Positions 1 through 6,725 of a stretch of 13,154 nt of DNA are shown piece after piece. The notes below the pieces were generated by a model. The model saw only the letters and a program-made list of their open reading frames with translations. It did not search any database and was not told where the DNA came from. The stretch lies in the NCBI GenBank assembly GCA_023150195.1, contig JAKLLI010000037.1:1-13154 (forward strand), given 5' to 3'. Position 1 is the stretch's first letter, and each line of letters starts with the position of its first letter. The translations under genes and the position numbers were made by a program. This DNA comes from Azonexus sp. (GTDB taxonomy: Bacteria > Pseudomonadota > Gammaproteobacteria > Burkholderiales > Rhodocyclaceae).

Positions 1-1
1 G

Positions 2-148
2 TTACAGCCGGCGTTTCGGGCCGAAACCCAAAGCGGCGGGCCCGGCGAAGCCATTTATTGCGTGCAAGGGCTGACCGCCTCATATGTGCACTTTTACTTC
101 GCCTCCAATCCCGGGGTGACCGCCGAATTATTGGGCGGCATCCGATAA
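2..148 (+). CDS. C-terminal end of an unrecognised protein (partial)
   Basis: An open frame runs from the left edge of the window to a TAA at 146-148 and encodes the last 48 residues of a protein whose start lies outside. The residues include a stretch rich in aromatic and small residues (YCVQGLTASYVHFYF) and end in GGIR. Composition and codon choice look like real coding sequence, and the next gene on the same strand begins 96 bases later. I do not recognise the family and assign no function. It is too short for a domain call. Confidence 0.5.
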   Translation, partial: LQPAFRAETQSGGPGEAIYCVQGLTASYVHFYFASNPGVTAELLGGIR

Positions 149-187
149 TTCGAAATTTACGAAACATACACCAGCCAAACCCTGGTT

Positions 188-214
188 TTTACAAACAACG
201 GACACCGCTACAGT
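188..214 (+). promoter_or_regulatory. Possible sigma70-type promoter for the Tim44-like gene
   Basis: TTTACA at 188-193 resembles a -35 box and TACAGT at 209-214 a -10 box, with a short 15-base spacer. It lies in the 96-base gap before the Tim44-like gene, which has a strong GAAGGAG ribosome binding site at 231-237. The match is weak and rests on position as much as on sequence. Confidence 0.25.
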
Positions 215-244
215 AGGCGCACATTTTGTCCGAAGGAGACATCC

Positions 245-1111
245 ATGAATAAATTTCTCGCGATGGCAGCTGCCGTCATCATCGGCTTCACCCTGAATGT
301 TGGCGATGCCGAGGCCAAGCGTCTCGGCGGCGGCAGTTCCTGGGGCATGCAGCGTCAGGCCACGCCGCCGGCCCGCAACATGAATCAGGCTGCGCCCGCC
401 AAACCTGCAGCCCCGGCGGCGGCTCCCCAAGCCCAGCCCAAGCGTTCCTGGATGGGCCCCATCGCCGGTCTGGCCGCCGGTCTGGGTCTGGCGGCGCTGG
501 CGTCCCACTTTGGCTTTGGCGAAGGTCTCGCCAATTTCATGATGATTGCCTTACTGGCCTTCGCCGTGATTGCCGCCATCGGCTTCTTCATGCGCAAAAA
601 GGCGGCTGCGCCGGCACAGGGCATGCAGTATGCGGGCGCGGGTAACGGTGGTGGCCGGGTCATTCAGCCGGAGTTCACCCCGGCAGGCAGTGCCAGTGCA
701 GCGGCTCCGCTTGACGTGCCGCTGGCTGCCGCCGCGATCCCTGCCGATTTCGATGTCGACGGTTTCGTGCGCAATGCCAAGGTCAACTTCATTCGCCTGC
801 AAGCCGCCAACGATGCCGGCAATCTGGATGATCTACGCGAATTCACCTCGCCGGAAATCTATGGCGAAATCAAGCTGGCCATCGCCGAGCGCAAGGGTGC
901 CGAGCAGGAAACCGATGTCGTCCATCTCGACGCGACCGTGCTGGAAGTGGTGGAAGAAGCCAACCGCTATATCGTGAGCGTTCAGTTCAGCGGTCAGATT
1001 CGCGAAGAGCGTAACGGGCCGGCAGCCGATTTCGCCGAAATCTGGCACATGACCAAGCCGCGTGATGGCAGTCGTGGCTGGGTGGTCGCCGGGATTCAGC
1101 AAGTCCAGTAA
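245..1111 (+). CDS. Tim44-like domain membrane protein
   Basis: This 288-residue protein has an N-terminal signal or anchor segment (about residues 1-24, ending DAEA). A basic glycine-rich motif, KRLGGGSSWGMQRQ (25-38), follows and is typical of bacterial Tim44-like proteins. Next come an Ala/Pro-rich linker (40-66) and a hydrophobic, glycine-rich region that can form one or two membrane helices (about 71-116), then a basic FMRKK. After a low-complexity linker, residues about 168-287 match the Tim44-like/TIM44-related fold, with the end pattern of ...RGWVVAGIQQV. In mitochondria this fold helps tether import motors to membranes; the bacterial role is not settled, so function is open. The ATG at 245 is supported by GAAGGAG eight bases upstream. 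The gene stands alone on its strand and ends at a strong terminator. Confidence 0.85.
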   Translation: MNKFLAMAAAVIIGFTLNVGDAEAKRLGGGSSWGMQRQATPPARNMNQAAPAKPAAPAAAPQAQPKRSWMGPIAGLAAGLGLAALASHFGFGEGLANFMMIALLAFAVIAAIGFFMRKKAAAPAQGMQYAGAGNGGGRVIQPEFTPAGSASAAAPLDVPLAAAAIPADFDVDGFVRNAKVNFIRLQAANDAGNLDDLREFTSPEIYGEIKLAIAERKGAEQETDVVHLDATVLEVVEEANRYIVSVQFSGQIREERNGPAADFAEIWHMTKPRDGSRGWVVAGIQQVQ

Positions 1112-1129
1112 GTCTCTGCAACACTACGC

Positions 1130-1159
1130 AAAAAGGCCGGCGAAATTGCCGGCCTTTTT
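1130..1159. terminator. Bidirectional intrinsic terminator between convergent genes
   Basis: The arms AAAAAGGCCGGC (1130-1141) and GCCGGCCTTTTT (1148-1159) are a perfect 12-base inverted repeat around a six-base loop (GAAATT). The GC-rich core is flanked by A5 on one side and T5 on the other, so it gives a hairpin plus U-tract for either direction. It sits between the stop of the Tim44-like gene (1111, +) and the stop of the hydrolase gene (1177, -), as expected for a shared terminator. Confidence 0.92.
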
Positions 1160-1176
1160 GCGTGGACCGCAAGCGC

Positions 1177-2187
1177 CTAAAAAGCGTTGGTTTCCGCTTC
1201 CAGATAAGCAAGGCTGACGTATTTGCCGATGTTGTTCTCAAAGCCCTTTGTCGTTTTCGCGCGGCTGGCCACCCGGGGATCGGCCAACACCCGGGACTTC
1301 GCCGCCTCCAGCGGTTCGCCGGCCTGAACGGCCTTCACGCAGCTCTCGTAAATGCCTTCGAACAAACCGCGATTCCAGTCCAGCACCCCGGCTCCGGGTT
1401 CGCCGTGGCCTGGCAACCAGATTCGCGAGGCCGCATTTTTCTGCAAGGCGTCATAGGTTTTCAGCGAGCCCACGTAGGAGCCGTCATCCATATTGGCGAT
1501 CCGCCCGTTCATCGCGACATCACCGATACAAGTGAGTTTGTCCTCGACGACCTCCACGCAGATATCCGACGCGGTATGCGCCCGGCCATAGTGGTGCAGG
1601 CGCAGGGTCACATCACCGAATTTCAGCTCCTGACCATGGTCGACCGCCACATTGGGCGGTACCACGCGCGTCCCGACGGTGGCCTGATTGGTCCATTGTT
1701 CCATCAAGGTGCGCCAGGTATTCCCCTCCATGCCCTTGATCTGGGTGATGGTCCCGGCGTGCGCGTAGATGGGCAAATCCTTGTAGGCATCGACAAAGGC
1801 GTGATTGCCGAGGACGTGATCGCCGTGAAAATGGGTATTGATCAGGGCGACCACCGGCTTTTTCAGGGTTTTCTGCAACTGGCGGATGGCCATTTCACCG
1901 ATTTGCACCGAGGCCCCCGTGTCGACCGCCACAATGCCCTTGGCCGTATCGATGAAGGTGAGGTTGCACATCATTCCCTGGTTTTCCGGGGTCGGAAAAC
2001 CGTCCGGGGAGAAAATCATCCAAACGTGTTTGGAAAGCTGGCGCAAGGGATGGTCCTTGACTGCCGGACCGCGCACAAAGTTGTCCATTTCCTCGGCAAA
2101 GGCAGCCATCGCCTGCCAAGGCGCAAATTCCATTGCCGTCAGCGCCGACAAAGCGCCTGCGGAACGCAAAAAGTTTCGCCGGTTCAT
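1177..2187 (-). CDS. Tat-exported metallo-beta-lactamase-fold hydrolase (SoxH-like)
   Basis: This 336-residue protein begins with a twin-arginine signal (NRRNFLRS at residues 2-9, then a hydrophobic stretch to about 29), so it is probably exported folded to the periplasm. The body is a metallo-beta-lactamase fold. HFHGDH at 119-124 supplies His119, His121, Asp123 and His124, and His204, Asp223 (IGDV) and His261 (LPGHGEP) complete a two-zinc site. All expected ligands are present, so it should be an active hydrolase. The overall pattern (NTHFHGDHVLGN) resembles SoxH and the zinc metallohydrolases linked to quinoproteins. No sox, PQQ or quinoprotein gene is in the window, so the substrate is unknown. 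The ATG is supported by AGGAG about nine bases upstream. The gene is monocistronic: convergent with the Tim44-like gene and divergent from the small membrane protein. Confidence 0.85.
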   Translation of the reverse strand: MNRRNFLRSAGALSALTAMEFAPWQAMAAFAEEMDNFVRGPAVKDHPLRQLSKHVWMIFSPDGFPTPENQGMMCNLTFIDTAKGIVAVDTGASVQIGEMAIRQLQKTLKKPVVALINTHFHGDHVLGNHAFVDAYKDLPIYAHAGTITQIKGMEGNTWRTLMEQWTNQATVGTRVVPPNVAVDHGQELKFGDVTLRLHHYGRAHTASDICVEVVEDKLTCIGDVAMNGRIANMDDGSYVGSLKTYDALQKNAASRIWLPGHGEPGAGVLDWNRGLFEGIYESCVKAVQAGEPLEAAKSRVLADPRVASRAKTTKGFENNIGKYVSLAYLEAETNAF

Positions 2188-2196
2188 CAGCGTCTC

Positions 2197-2224
2197 CTGA
2201 ATTATTAAAATAGGGTGCTATCTT
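2197..2224 (+). promoter_or_regulatory. Possible promoter in the divergent intergenic region
   Basis: The 71-base gap between the divergent hydrolase gene and the small membrane protein gene must hold at least the hydrolase promoter. On the plus strand CTGAAT (2197-2202) and TATCTT (2219-2224) are 16 bases apart and partly match -35 and -10 boxes. The A/T-rich stretch at 2201-2211 could also serve as a -10 region for the minus strand. These are weak matches. Confidence 0.2.
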
Positions 2225-2258
2225 CTCGCTGAAATGCCAGTTCGTCTACACTGCCGCC

Positions 2259-2477
2259 ATGCCTCGCTATCCCGCCTCGTTTATCGTTCTCACCGCCCTT
2301 GGCGTGCTCTGCCTGATCCCCGGACTGCTCAGCGTTTCCGGCCTCGGCGGCAGCCTTCATCCGGTCCTCGATGACCCCATGGCCGGACTGGCTTTCATCG
2401 TTTCATCCGTGGCCCTGTTCGGCTCCGGCGCCTTTCCGCTGGTCATTGCCAAACTCAAGGCCGGCGACGAACACTGA
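2259..2477 (+). CDS. Small two-helix membrane protein, unknown function
   Basis: This 72-residue protein has two hydrophobic segments (about residues 7-27 and 42-65) joined by a short loop (GGSLHPVLDDP) and a charged C-terminus (KLKAGDEH). It is probably a small inner-membrane protein. I do not recognise the family. Supporting it as a gene are its own strand block, a terminator 67 bases downstream, and a loop sequence that looks constrained. Against it, there is no clear ribosome binding site before the ATG. It could be translated from a near-leaderless message if the candidate -10 at 2219-2224 is used. Confidence 0.6.
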   Translation: MPRYPASFIVLTALGVLCLIPGLLSVSGLGGSLHPVLDDPMAGLAFIVSSVALFGSGAFPLVIAKLKAGDEH

Positions 2478-2543
2478 AATCAGCCCCCCGATAATTGGGT
2501 CAGTGCGCCGGTCGACCGTCAGCGAGATAAAAATCCCGACGTA

Positions 2544-2571
2544 AAAAAGCCAGCCCGAAGGCTGGCTTTTT
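2544..2571. terminator. Bidirectional intrinsic terminator after actP
   Basis: AAAAAGCCAGCC (2544-2555) and GGCTGGCTTTTT (2560-2571) form a perfect 12-base inverted repeat with a CGAA loop and an A-tract/T-tract on the two sides. It lies between the convergent stops of the small membrane protein gene (2477, +) and actP (2592, -) and can end transcription from both. It has the same design as the terminator at 1130-1159 but a different stem sequence. Confidence 0.92.
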
Positions 2572-2591
2572 GAAGGCTTGGAGCGAGTGGC

Positions 2592-4361
2592 TTAGTGGCC
2601 GCTGGCGCCGGCAGCACCGATACCGGTTTCCGAACGAACTTCCTGATCGGCAAACAGGGCACGTTCCTTCTTGGCCTGTTCGCTGTTGTCCAGGATGGAG
2701 AACAACCAGATACCCACGAAACCGATGGTCATGGAGAACAGGGCCGGGGAGGTGTAGGGGAACCAGGCGGAACCCTTCGGATTGCCCATGACGGCTTCCC
2801 AGATGGCCGGGGAAACGATGGTCAGGATCACCGAAGAGGCCAGACCCAGCGAGCCACCGATCACGGCACCACGCGTCGTGCAGTTCTTCCACAGCACGGA
2901 CATGAAGAGCACCGGGAAGTTGGCGGAAGCAGCGATGGCGAAGGCCAGGGACACCATGAAGGCGATGTTCTGCTTTTCGAAGGCGATCCCCAGGACCACG
3001 GCGACGGCGCCCAGGCACAGGGTGGTGATACGGGAAACACGCAGTTCGGCAGCGGAATCGGCATTGCCCTTCTTGAACACGGTAGCGTACAAGTCGTGGG
3101 ACACGGCAGAGGCACCGGACAGGGTCAGACCGGCAACCACAGCCAGAATGGTCGCGAAGGCCACGGCAGAGATAAAGCCGAGGAAGACGTTACCGCCAAC
3201 GGCCTTGGCCAGGTGGATAGCGGCCATGTTGTTACCACCCATCAAGCCGCCCTTGGCATCCAGGAATTCCGGATTGGTCAGCACGAAGGTGATGGCGCCG
3301 AAACCGATGATGAAGGTCAGGATGTAGAAGTAACCGATCCAGGTGGTCGCCCAGAACACGGACTTGCGAGCTTCCTTCGCATCCGGCACGGTGAAGAAGC
3401 GCATCAGGATGTGCGGCAGACCGGCGGTACCGAACATCAGGGCCATACCGAAGGAGATGGCAGAGATCGGATCCTTGACGAAGTTGCCCGGGCCCATGAT
3501 GGACAGACCCTTCTTGGCAGCAGCCGCCGTATCGACACCTGCGGCAGCAACCGCAGCATCTGCACCGGCCTTGACGGCATCGGCAACCAGCGCCTTGGTG
3601 GCGAGCATGGTCTTGATTTCAACGGCCTTGGCGAACATCGCTTCCGGGCTGAAACCGAACTGCGCCATGACCATGAAGGCCATGAAGGAAGCGCCGCACA
3701 GCAGCAGGATGGCCTTGATGATCTGCACCCAGGTGGTGGCAGTCATGCCGCCGAAGAGCACATACACCATCATCAGCGCGCCGACGATCACGACGGCCAT
3801 CCAGTATTCCAGACCGAAGAGCAGCTTGATCAGCTGACCGGCACCGACCATCTGGGCGATCAGGTAGAAGGCCACAACGATCAGGGTGGAGGTCGCCGCA
3901 AAGGCGCGGATCGGGGTCTGGGCAAAGCGGTAACCGGCCACGTCGGCAAAGGTGAACTTGCCGAGGTTGCGCAGGCGCTCGGCCATCAGGAAGGTGATGA
4001 TCGGCCAGCCGACGAGGAAGCCGATCGAGAAGATCAGGCCGTCGTAGCCGTTGGCCATCACCGCGGCGGAAATACCGAGGAAGGAAGCGGCAGACATGTA
4101 GTCGCCGGCGATGGCCAGACCGTTCTGGAAGCCGGTGATGCCACCGCCGGCGGTGTAGAAGTCAGCCGCGGACTTGGTCTTGGCAGCCGCCCACTTGGTG
4201 ATGTACAGCGTGCCCATAACGAAGGCAGCGAACATCATGATGGCGGTCCAGTTGGTCGCCTGCTTCTCGGCCTGACCGAGGTCGGCGCCAGCGGCCAGCG
4301 CTGCACCGGCAATGCCGAGCAGGGCGAGGACGGCACCCAGTTGTTTAACGTACTTCGACAT
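2592..4361 (-). CDS. actP: Cation/acetate symporter ActP (sodium:solute symporter family)
   Basis: This 589-residue inner-membrane transporter of the SSS family couples cation entry to uptake of acetate and related short carboxylates. An N-terminal signal-like segment (about residues 5-24, ALAAGA) is followed by TNWTAIMMF and more than ten hydrophobic segments. Family blocks recalled from E. coli ActP are clear: DFYTAGGGI (68-75), [12 protein letters not shown] (86-97), [12 protein letters not shown] (314-325), [11 protein letters not shown] (375-385) and [15 protein letters not shown] (411-425). It is about 40 residues longer than the roughly 549-residue E. coli protein, mainly through an Ala-rich insert at about 250-285. 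The ATG at 4361 shares one base with the yjcH stop (TAATG), and GAGGAG inside the yjcH end serves as its ribosome binding site. An in-frame GTG at 4370 is less likely. Together with yjcH it forms a coupled acetate-uptake pair; no acs gene is in the window. Confidence 0.95.
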   Translation of the reverse strand: MSKYVKQLGAVLALLGIAGAALAAGADLGQAEKQATNWTAIMMFAAFVMGTLYITKWAAAKTKSAADFYTAGGGITGFQNGLAIAGDYMSAASFLGISAAVMANGYDGLIFSIGFLVGWPIITFLMAERLRNLGKFTFADVAGYRFAQTPIRAFAATSTLIVVAFYLIAQMVGAGQLIKLLFGLEYWMAVVIVGALMMVYVLFGGMTATTWVQIIKAILLLCGASFMAFMVMAQFGFSPEAMFAKAVEIKTMLATKALVADAVKAGADAAVAAAGVDTAAAAKKGLSIMGPGNFVKDPISAISFGMALMFGTAGLPHILMRFFTVPDAKEARKSVFWATTWIGYFYILTFIIGFGAITFVLTNPEFLDAKGGLMGGNNMAAIHLAKAVGGNVFLGFISAVAFATILAVVAGLTLSGASAVSHDLYATVFKKGNADSAAELRVSRITTLCLGAVAVVLGIAFEKQNIAFMVSLAFAIAASANFPVLFMSVLWKNCTTRGAVIGGSLGLASSVILTIVSPAIWEAVMGNPKGSAWFPYTSPALFSMTIGFVGIWLFSILDNSEQAKKERALFADQEVRSETGIGAAGASGH

Positions 4362-4666
4362 TATTTGCACTCCTCGATCAGCGCTTCTTTCATGGCATCA
4401 AACTCAGTGTTCGCGCGACGAACGTAGATACCGGTGATGACGATGGTGAACAGGATCACACCGACGCCGATGGGAATGCCGATGGTGGTCACGCCTGCGC
4501 CCAGCGGGGTGGCCAGGAAGGCCTTGTCGAAAGCGATCAGCGAAATGTAGCCGTAATAGACGATGAGCATCAGTGCAGTCATCACCCAACCATAGGTGTT
4601 GCGAGTCTGCCGTAATTGCTCGTATTTGGGATTCGCCCGGATTCGGGCGTAAACGTCTTGTGCCAT
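4361..4666 (-). CDS. yjcH: DUF485 inner-membrane protein YjcH
   Basis: This 101-residue protein has two membrane helices (about residues 27-47 and 60-82) and ends in a charged tail ([19 protein letters not shown]). The start [18 protein letters not shown] matches the DUF485/YjcH family, and the length is close to the roughly 104 residues of E. coli YjcH. Its partner actP starts on its stop codon (TAATG), so the two are translationally coupled, and yjcH-actP is a conserved pair. The exact role of YjcH is not settled; it is assumed to support acetate transport. The frame is open further upstream, but the ATG at 4666 has GAGGAG (4673-4678) six bases before it and gives the family length. Confidence 0.93.
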   Translation of the reverse strand: MAQDVYARIRANPKYEQLRQTRNTYGWVMTALMLIVYYGYISLIAFDKAFLATPLGAGVTTIGIPIGVGVILFTIVITGIYVRRANTEFDAMKEALIEECK

Positions 4667-4757
4667 GAATGACTCCTCAAATAGTTGTAGTGACTGCCAT
4701 GACAGCAGTGGGCCGCATAGTGCTCGGCCCTCCCTTACAAATAACTTAAGGTTTTTG
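4667..4757 (-). promoter_or_regulatory. yjcH-actP upstream region with leader hairpin
   Basis: This 91-base gap separates the sensor kinase stop from yjcH and is the largest break between co-directional genes in the queC-to-actP stretch, so it probably carries a separate promoter. A GGGCCG/CGGCCC hairpin (4710-4715 with 4725-4730, nine-base loop) lies in the leader. No T-run follows it on the minus strand, so it is not an intrinsic terminator of the kinase transcript. I see no confident -35/-10 pair. Confidence 0.35.
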
Positions 4758-4767
4758 TCAGTTAAGG
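4746..4767 (-). repeat. Direct CCTTAA repeat at the kinase end, upstream of yjcH
   Basis: On the minus strand CCTTAA occurs twice, 16 bases apart (plus-strand TTAAGG at 4746-4751 and 4762-4767); the first copy overlaps the last codons of the sensor kinase gene. Paired CTTAA half-sites are known for PmrA/QseB-type regulators, but normally about 11 bases apart. It could be a binding site for the neighbouring response regulator, or chance. Confidence 0.25.
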
Positions 4768-6059
4768 ATGGCCGGGAGGGAAATTTCAACGGTCAGCCCG
4801 CCGCCTGCCGTATCGCCAAGCCGCAAGCTGCCGGCATGCATGGCAACGATTTCCGCGACGATCGCCAGCCCCAATCCACTGCCCGGAATCTCTTGTCCGG
4901 CAAGCCGGCAGAAGGGTTCGAGCACACGACTGCGAGCATCTGCCGGAATGCCAGGGCCGTGATCCATGACGTGGATCACGGCGGCATTTGCCTGACGAAG
5001 GATGCGTACATCGACTGCGCCGGCGTGCCCGGCGTAACGGATGGCGTTATCGAGCAGATTACCGATCATGACGCGCAGCGCTTCCTGATCGCCCATGACT
5101 GACAGGGCATCCGAATCGAGCAAGCCCAGGTCGACCTCGGTCTGGGCCGATTTTTCGATGATCACGGTTTTTGCCAGCTGCAGCAGGTCGACCGGCGCAT
5201 GGGGCCGGGCTGCGCGAAACTGGCGCTCGTAGCGCGCCAGACTGAGCAACTGGTTCACCAGATGGGAAGCGCGGTCGACGCCCAGTTGCATCAAATCCCG
5301 GGCGGCCTGACGGGCCGCTGCGTCGTCCTCCTGACTGAGGATTTGCGCCTGCAAACGCACGGCCGTCAGCGGCGACCGCAGTTCATGGGCGGCATCGGCA
5401 ATAAAGCGCTGCTGCGAGGCAAAGGCCTGCTGCAAACGCTGCAGCAAATCATTGAGTGAATCCACCAGCGGCCCCAATTCTGAAGGATAGTCCTTGCCGA
5501 CAAAGGCATCGAGTCGTTCCGGACTGCGTTGCGCAACCTCGTCCCGCAGTTGATAAAGCGGGGCCAACGCGCGGTTGACCGCATGCAGGATCAACCCGCC
5601 CAGTACAAAAATCAGCGCCGCAAAGGGCAGCAGCAGCCACGGCCCGAGCGCGTTGAACATGCGGTAGCGACTGGCCGTGGTGTTGGCAATCTGCACTACG
5701 GTGCCGTGGTCCTCCAGCACCATCACATGCCACTCTTCGCCTTCGTGCATCAAGGTCGTCAACCCAAGGGGCTGGCGCGGCAGCACGGCATCGGGGCGGG
5801 AGGCAAAGACCATCACGCCATCGGTATTCCACACCTGACTGACAAATTTATCGGCCTCAACCGGCACACTGACCATCGGCCGCGGCGCATCGCCGGTATG
5901 GCGCAGCACGGCGTGAGCGATCTGTTCCAGTGAATAGTCGCGCATGCGATTGAACCCATCCCAGGCGAGATGGTAAGTGGTCAGCATGATGATCAGCGAA
6001 ATCGCAATCAGCGCACTGATTTGCCACACCAGCAACCACTGGCGAATGGAGGCGTTCAC
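4758..6059 (-). CDS. Sensor histidine kinase, QseC/TctE-like
   Basis: This 433-residue inner-membrane kinase is partner of the response regulator just upstream. One helix (about residues 8-29) leads into a periplasmic domain of roughly 110 residues that resembles the 2CSK_N sensor of QseC/TctE kinases. A second helix spans about 140-160 and is followed by a HAMP-like linker. The HisKA box FIADAAHELRSPL carries the phosphorylated His225. The ATPase domain has the N box NLLDNAIRYA (Asn338), the G1 box DHGPGIP (366-372) and the G2 box GSGLGLAIV (393-401), so all catalytic elements are present. It starts with GTG at 6059, overlapping the regulator stop by four bases (GTGA), which implies translational coupling. 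The signal is not readable from the sequence. The location before yjcH-actP and after a sulfur transporter gene suggests a metabolite sensor, which is inference. Confidence 0.93.
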   Translation of the reverse strand: MNASIRQWLLVWQISALIAISLIIMLTTYHLAWDGFNRMRDYSLEQIAHAVLRHTGDAPRPMVSVPVEADKFVSQVWNTDGVMVFASRPDAVLPRQPLGLTTLMHEGEEWHVMVLEDHGTVVQIANTTASRYRMFNALGPWLLLPFAALIFVLGGLILHAVNRALAPLYQLRDEVAQRSPERLDAFVGKDYPSELGPLVDSLNDLLQRLQQAFASQQRFIADAAHELRSPLTAVRLQAQILSQEDDAAARQAARDLMQLGVDRASHLVNQLLSLARYERQFRAARPHAPVDLLQLAKTVIIEKSAQTEVDLGLLDSDALSVMGDQEALRVMIGNLLDNAIRYAGHAGAVDVRILRQANAAVIHVMDHGPGIPADARSRVLEPFCRLAGQEIPGSGLGLAIVAEIVAMHAGSLRLGDTAGGGLTVEISLPAILN

Positions 6060-6718
6060 CCCGGATTACCGATACGGAAACCGACACCCCGGATGTTGCG
6101 CACCCATTCCTTGCCCAGTTTGCGCCGCAGGCGATGCAGTTGCACCTCGATCGTGTTGCTGGCGATTTCCTCGCCCCAGCCGTAGAGCTTGTCTTCGAGT
6201 TGCTGAATGCTGAGGACAGCACCTGGCTGTTCCAGCAAGACCATTAGCAAGCGAAACTCGCGATCTGAAAGGGCCACTTCCCGATCATCCAGCATCACCG
6301 TTCGCGTCCGCGGGTCGACCTGCAAGCCACCGACTCGCACCTCACTGTTGGCGCGTCCCTGAAAACGCCGGGTCAGCGCAAAGACGCGGGCGATCAATTC
6401 TTCCAGATCAAAAGGTTTGACCAGATAATCGTCAGCCCCCTCATTGAGTCCACGCACCCGGTCTTCCAGATCGCCGCGCGCGGTCAGAATCAGCACCGGC
6501 ACCTTGTTTTCGGCACGGCGCAAACGGACCAGCAATTCCTGACCGCTCAGTTTGGGCAGGCCCAGGTCGAGCAGCAACAGGCTGTAGCGCTCCATCGACA
6601 GGGCATGCTCGGCAGCGGCACCGTCCTTGACCCAATCCACGGAAAAGCCGGCTTTGCGCAAACCGGCCACGACGCCAGGCGCAATCAGCGGATCATCTTC
6701 AGCCAGCAGGATACGCAT
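6056..6718 (-). CDS. OmpR/PhoB-family response regulator (QseB/PmrA-like)
   Basis: This 220-residue protein is a DNA-binding response regulator. The receiver domain (1 to about 115) has the acidic pair Glu7-Asp8-Asp9, the phosphoacceptor Asp51 (LLLLDLGLP), Thr79 and Lys101 (VKPF), all in the expected places. The C-terminal winged-helix domain (about 125-216) contains the recognition helix SNTIEVQLHRLRRKLG and the wing VRNIRGVGFRI. The length is normal for the QseB/PmrA/TctD group. The ATG at 6718 lies seven bases after the transporter stop, with a short GAGGG overlapping that stop, and the kinase gene overlaps its own end by four bases. Targets are unknown; the nearest candidate is the yjcH-actP leader. 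Confidence 0.95.
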   Translation of the reverse strand: MRILLAEDDPLIAPGVVAGLRKAGFSVDWVKDGAAAEHALSMERYSLLLLDLGLPKLSGQELLVRLRRAENKVPVLILTARGDLEDRVRGLNEGADDYLVKPFDLEELIARVFALTRRFQGRANSEVRVGGLQVDPRTRTVMLDDREVALSDREFRLLMVLLEQPGAVLSIQQLEDKLYGWGEEIASNTIEVQLHRLRRKLGKEWVRNIRGVGFRIGNPG

Positions 6719-6725
6719 GGGGCCC

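Noticed and set aside
1162..2208. Plus-strand open frame (348 residues) opposite the hydrolase gene
   Set aside because: It starts inside the terminator region, is His/Gly/Arg-rich and has no recognisable domain. The minus-strand gene has a complete metal site and a Tat signal.
2595..4427. Long plus-strand open frame (610 residues) opposite actP
   Set aside because: It is antisense to the fully recognisable ActP gene. The product is a low-complexity, Gly/His/Asp/Gln-rich sequence with no domain, as expected from the reverse of GC-rich transporter codons.
4716..4745. Intrinsic terminator between the sensor kinase and yjcH
   Set aside because: The GGGCCG/CGGCCC hairpin is not followed by a T-run on the minus strand, so read-through from the kinase into yjcH-actP remains possible.
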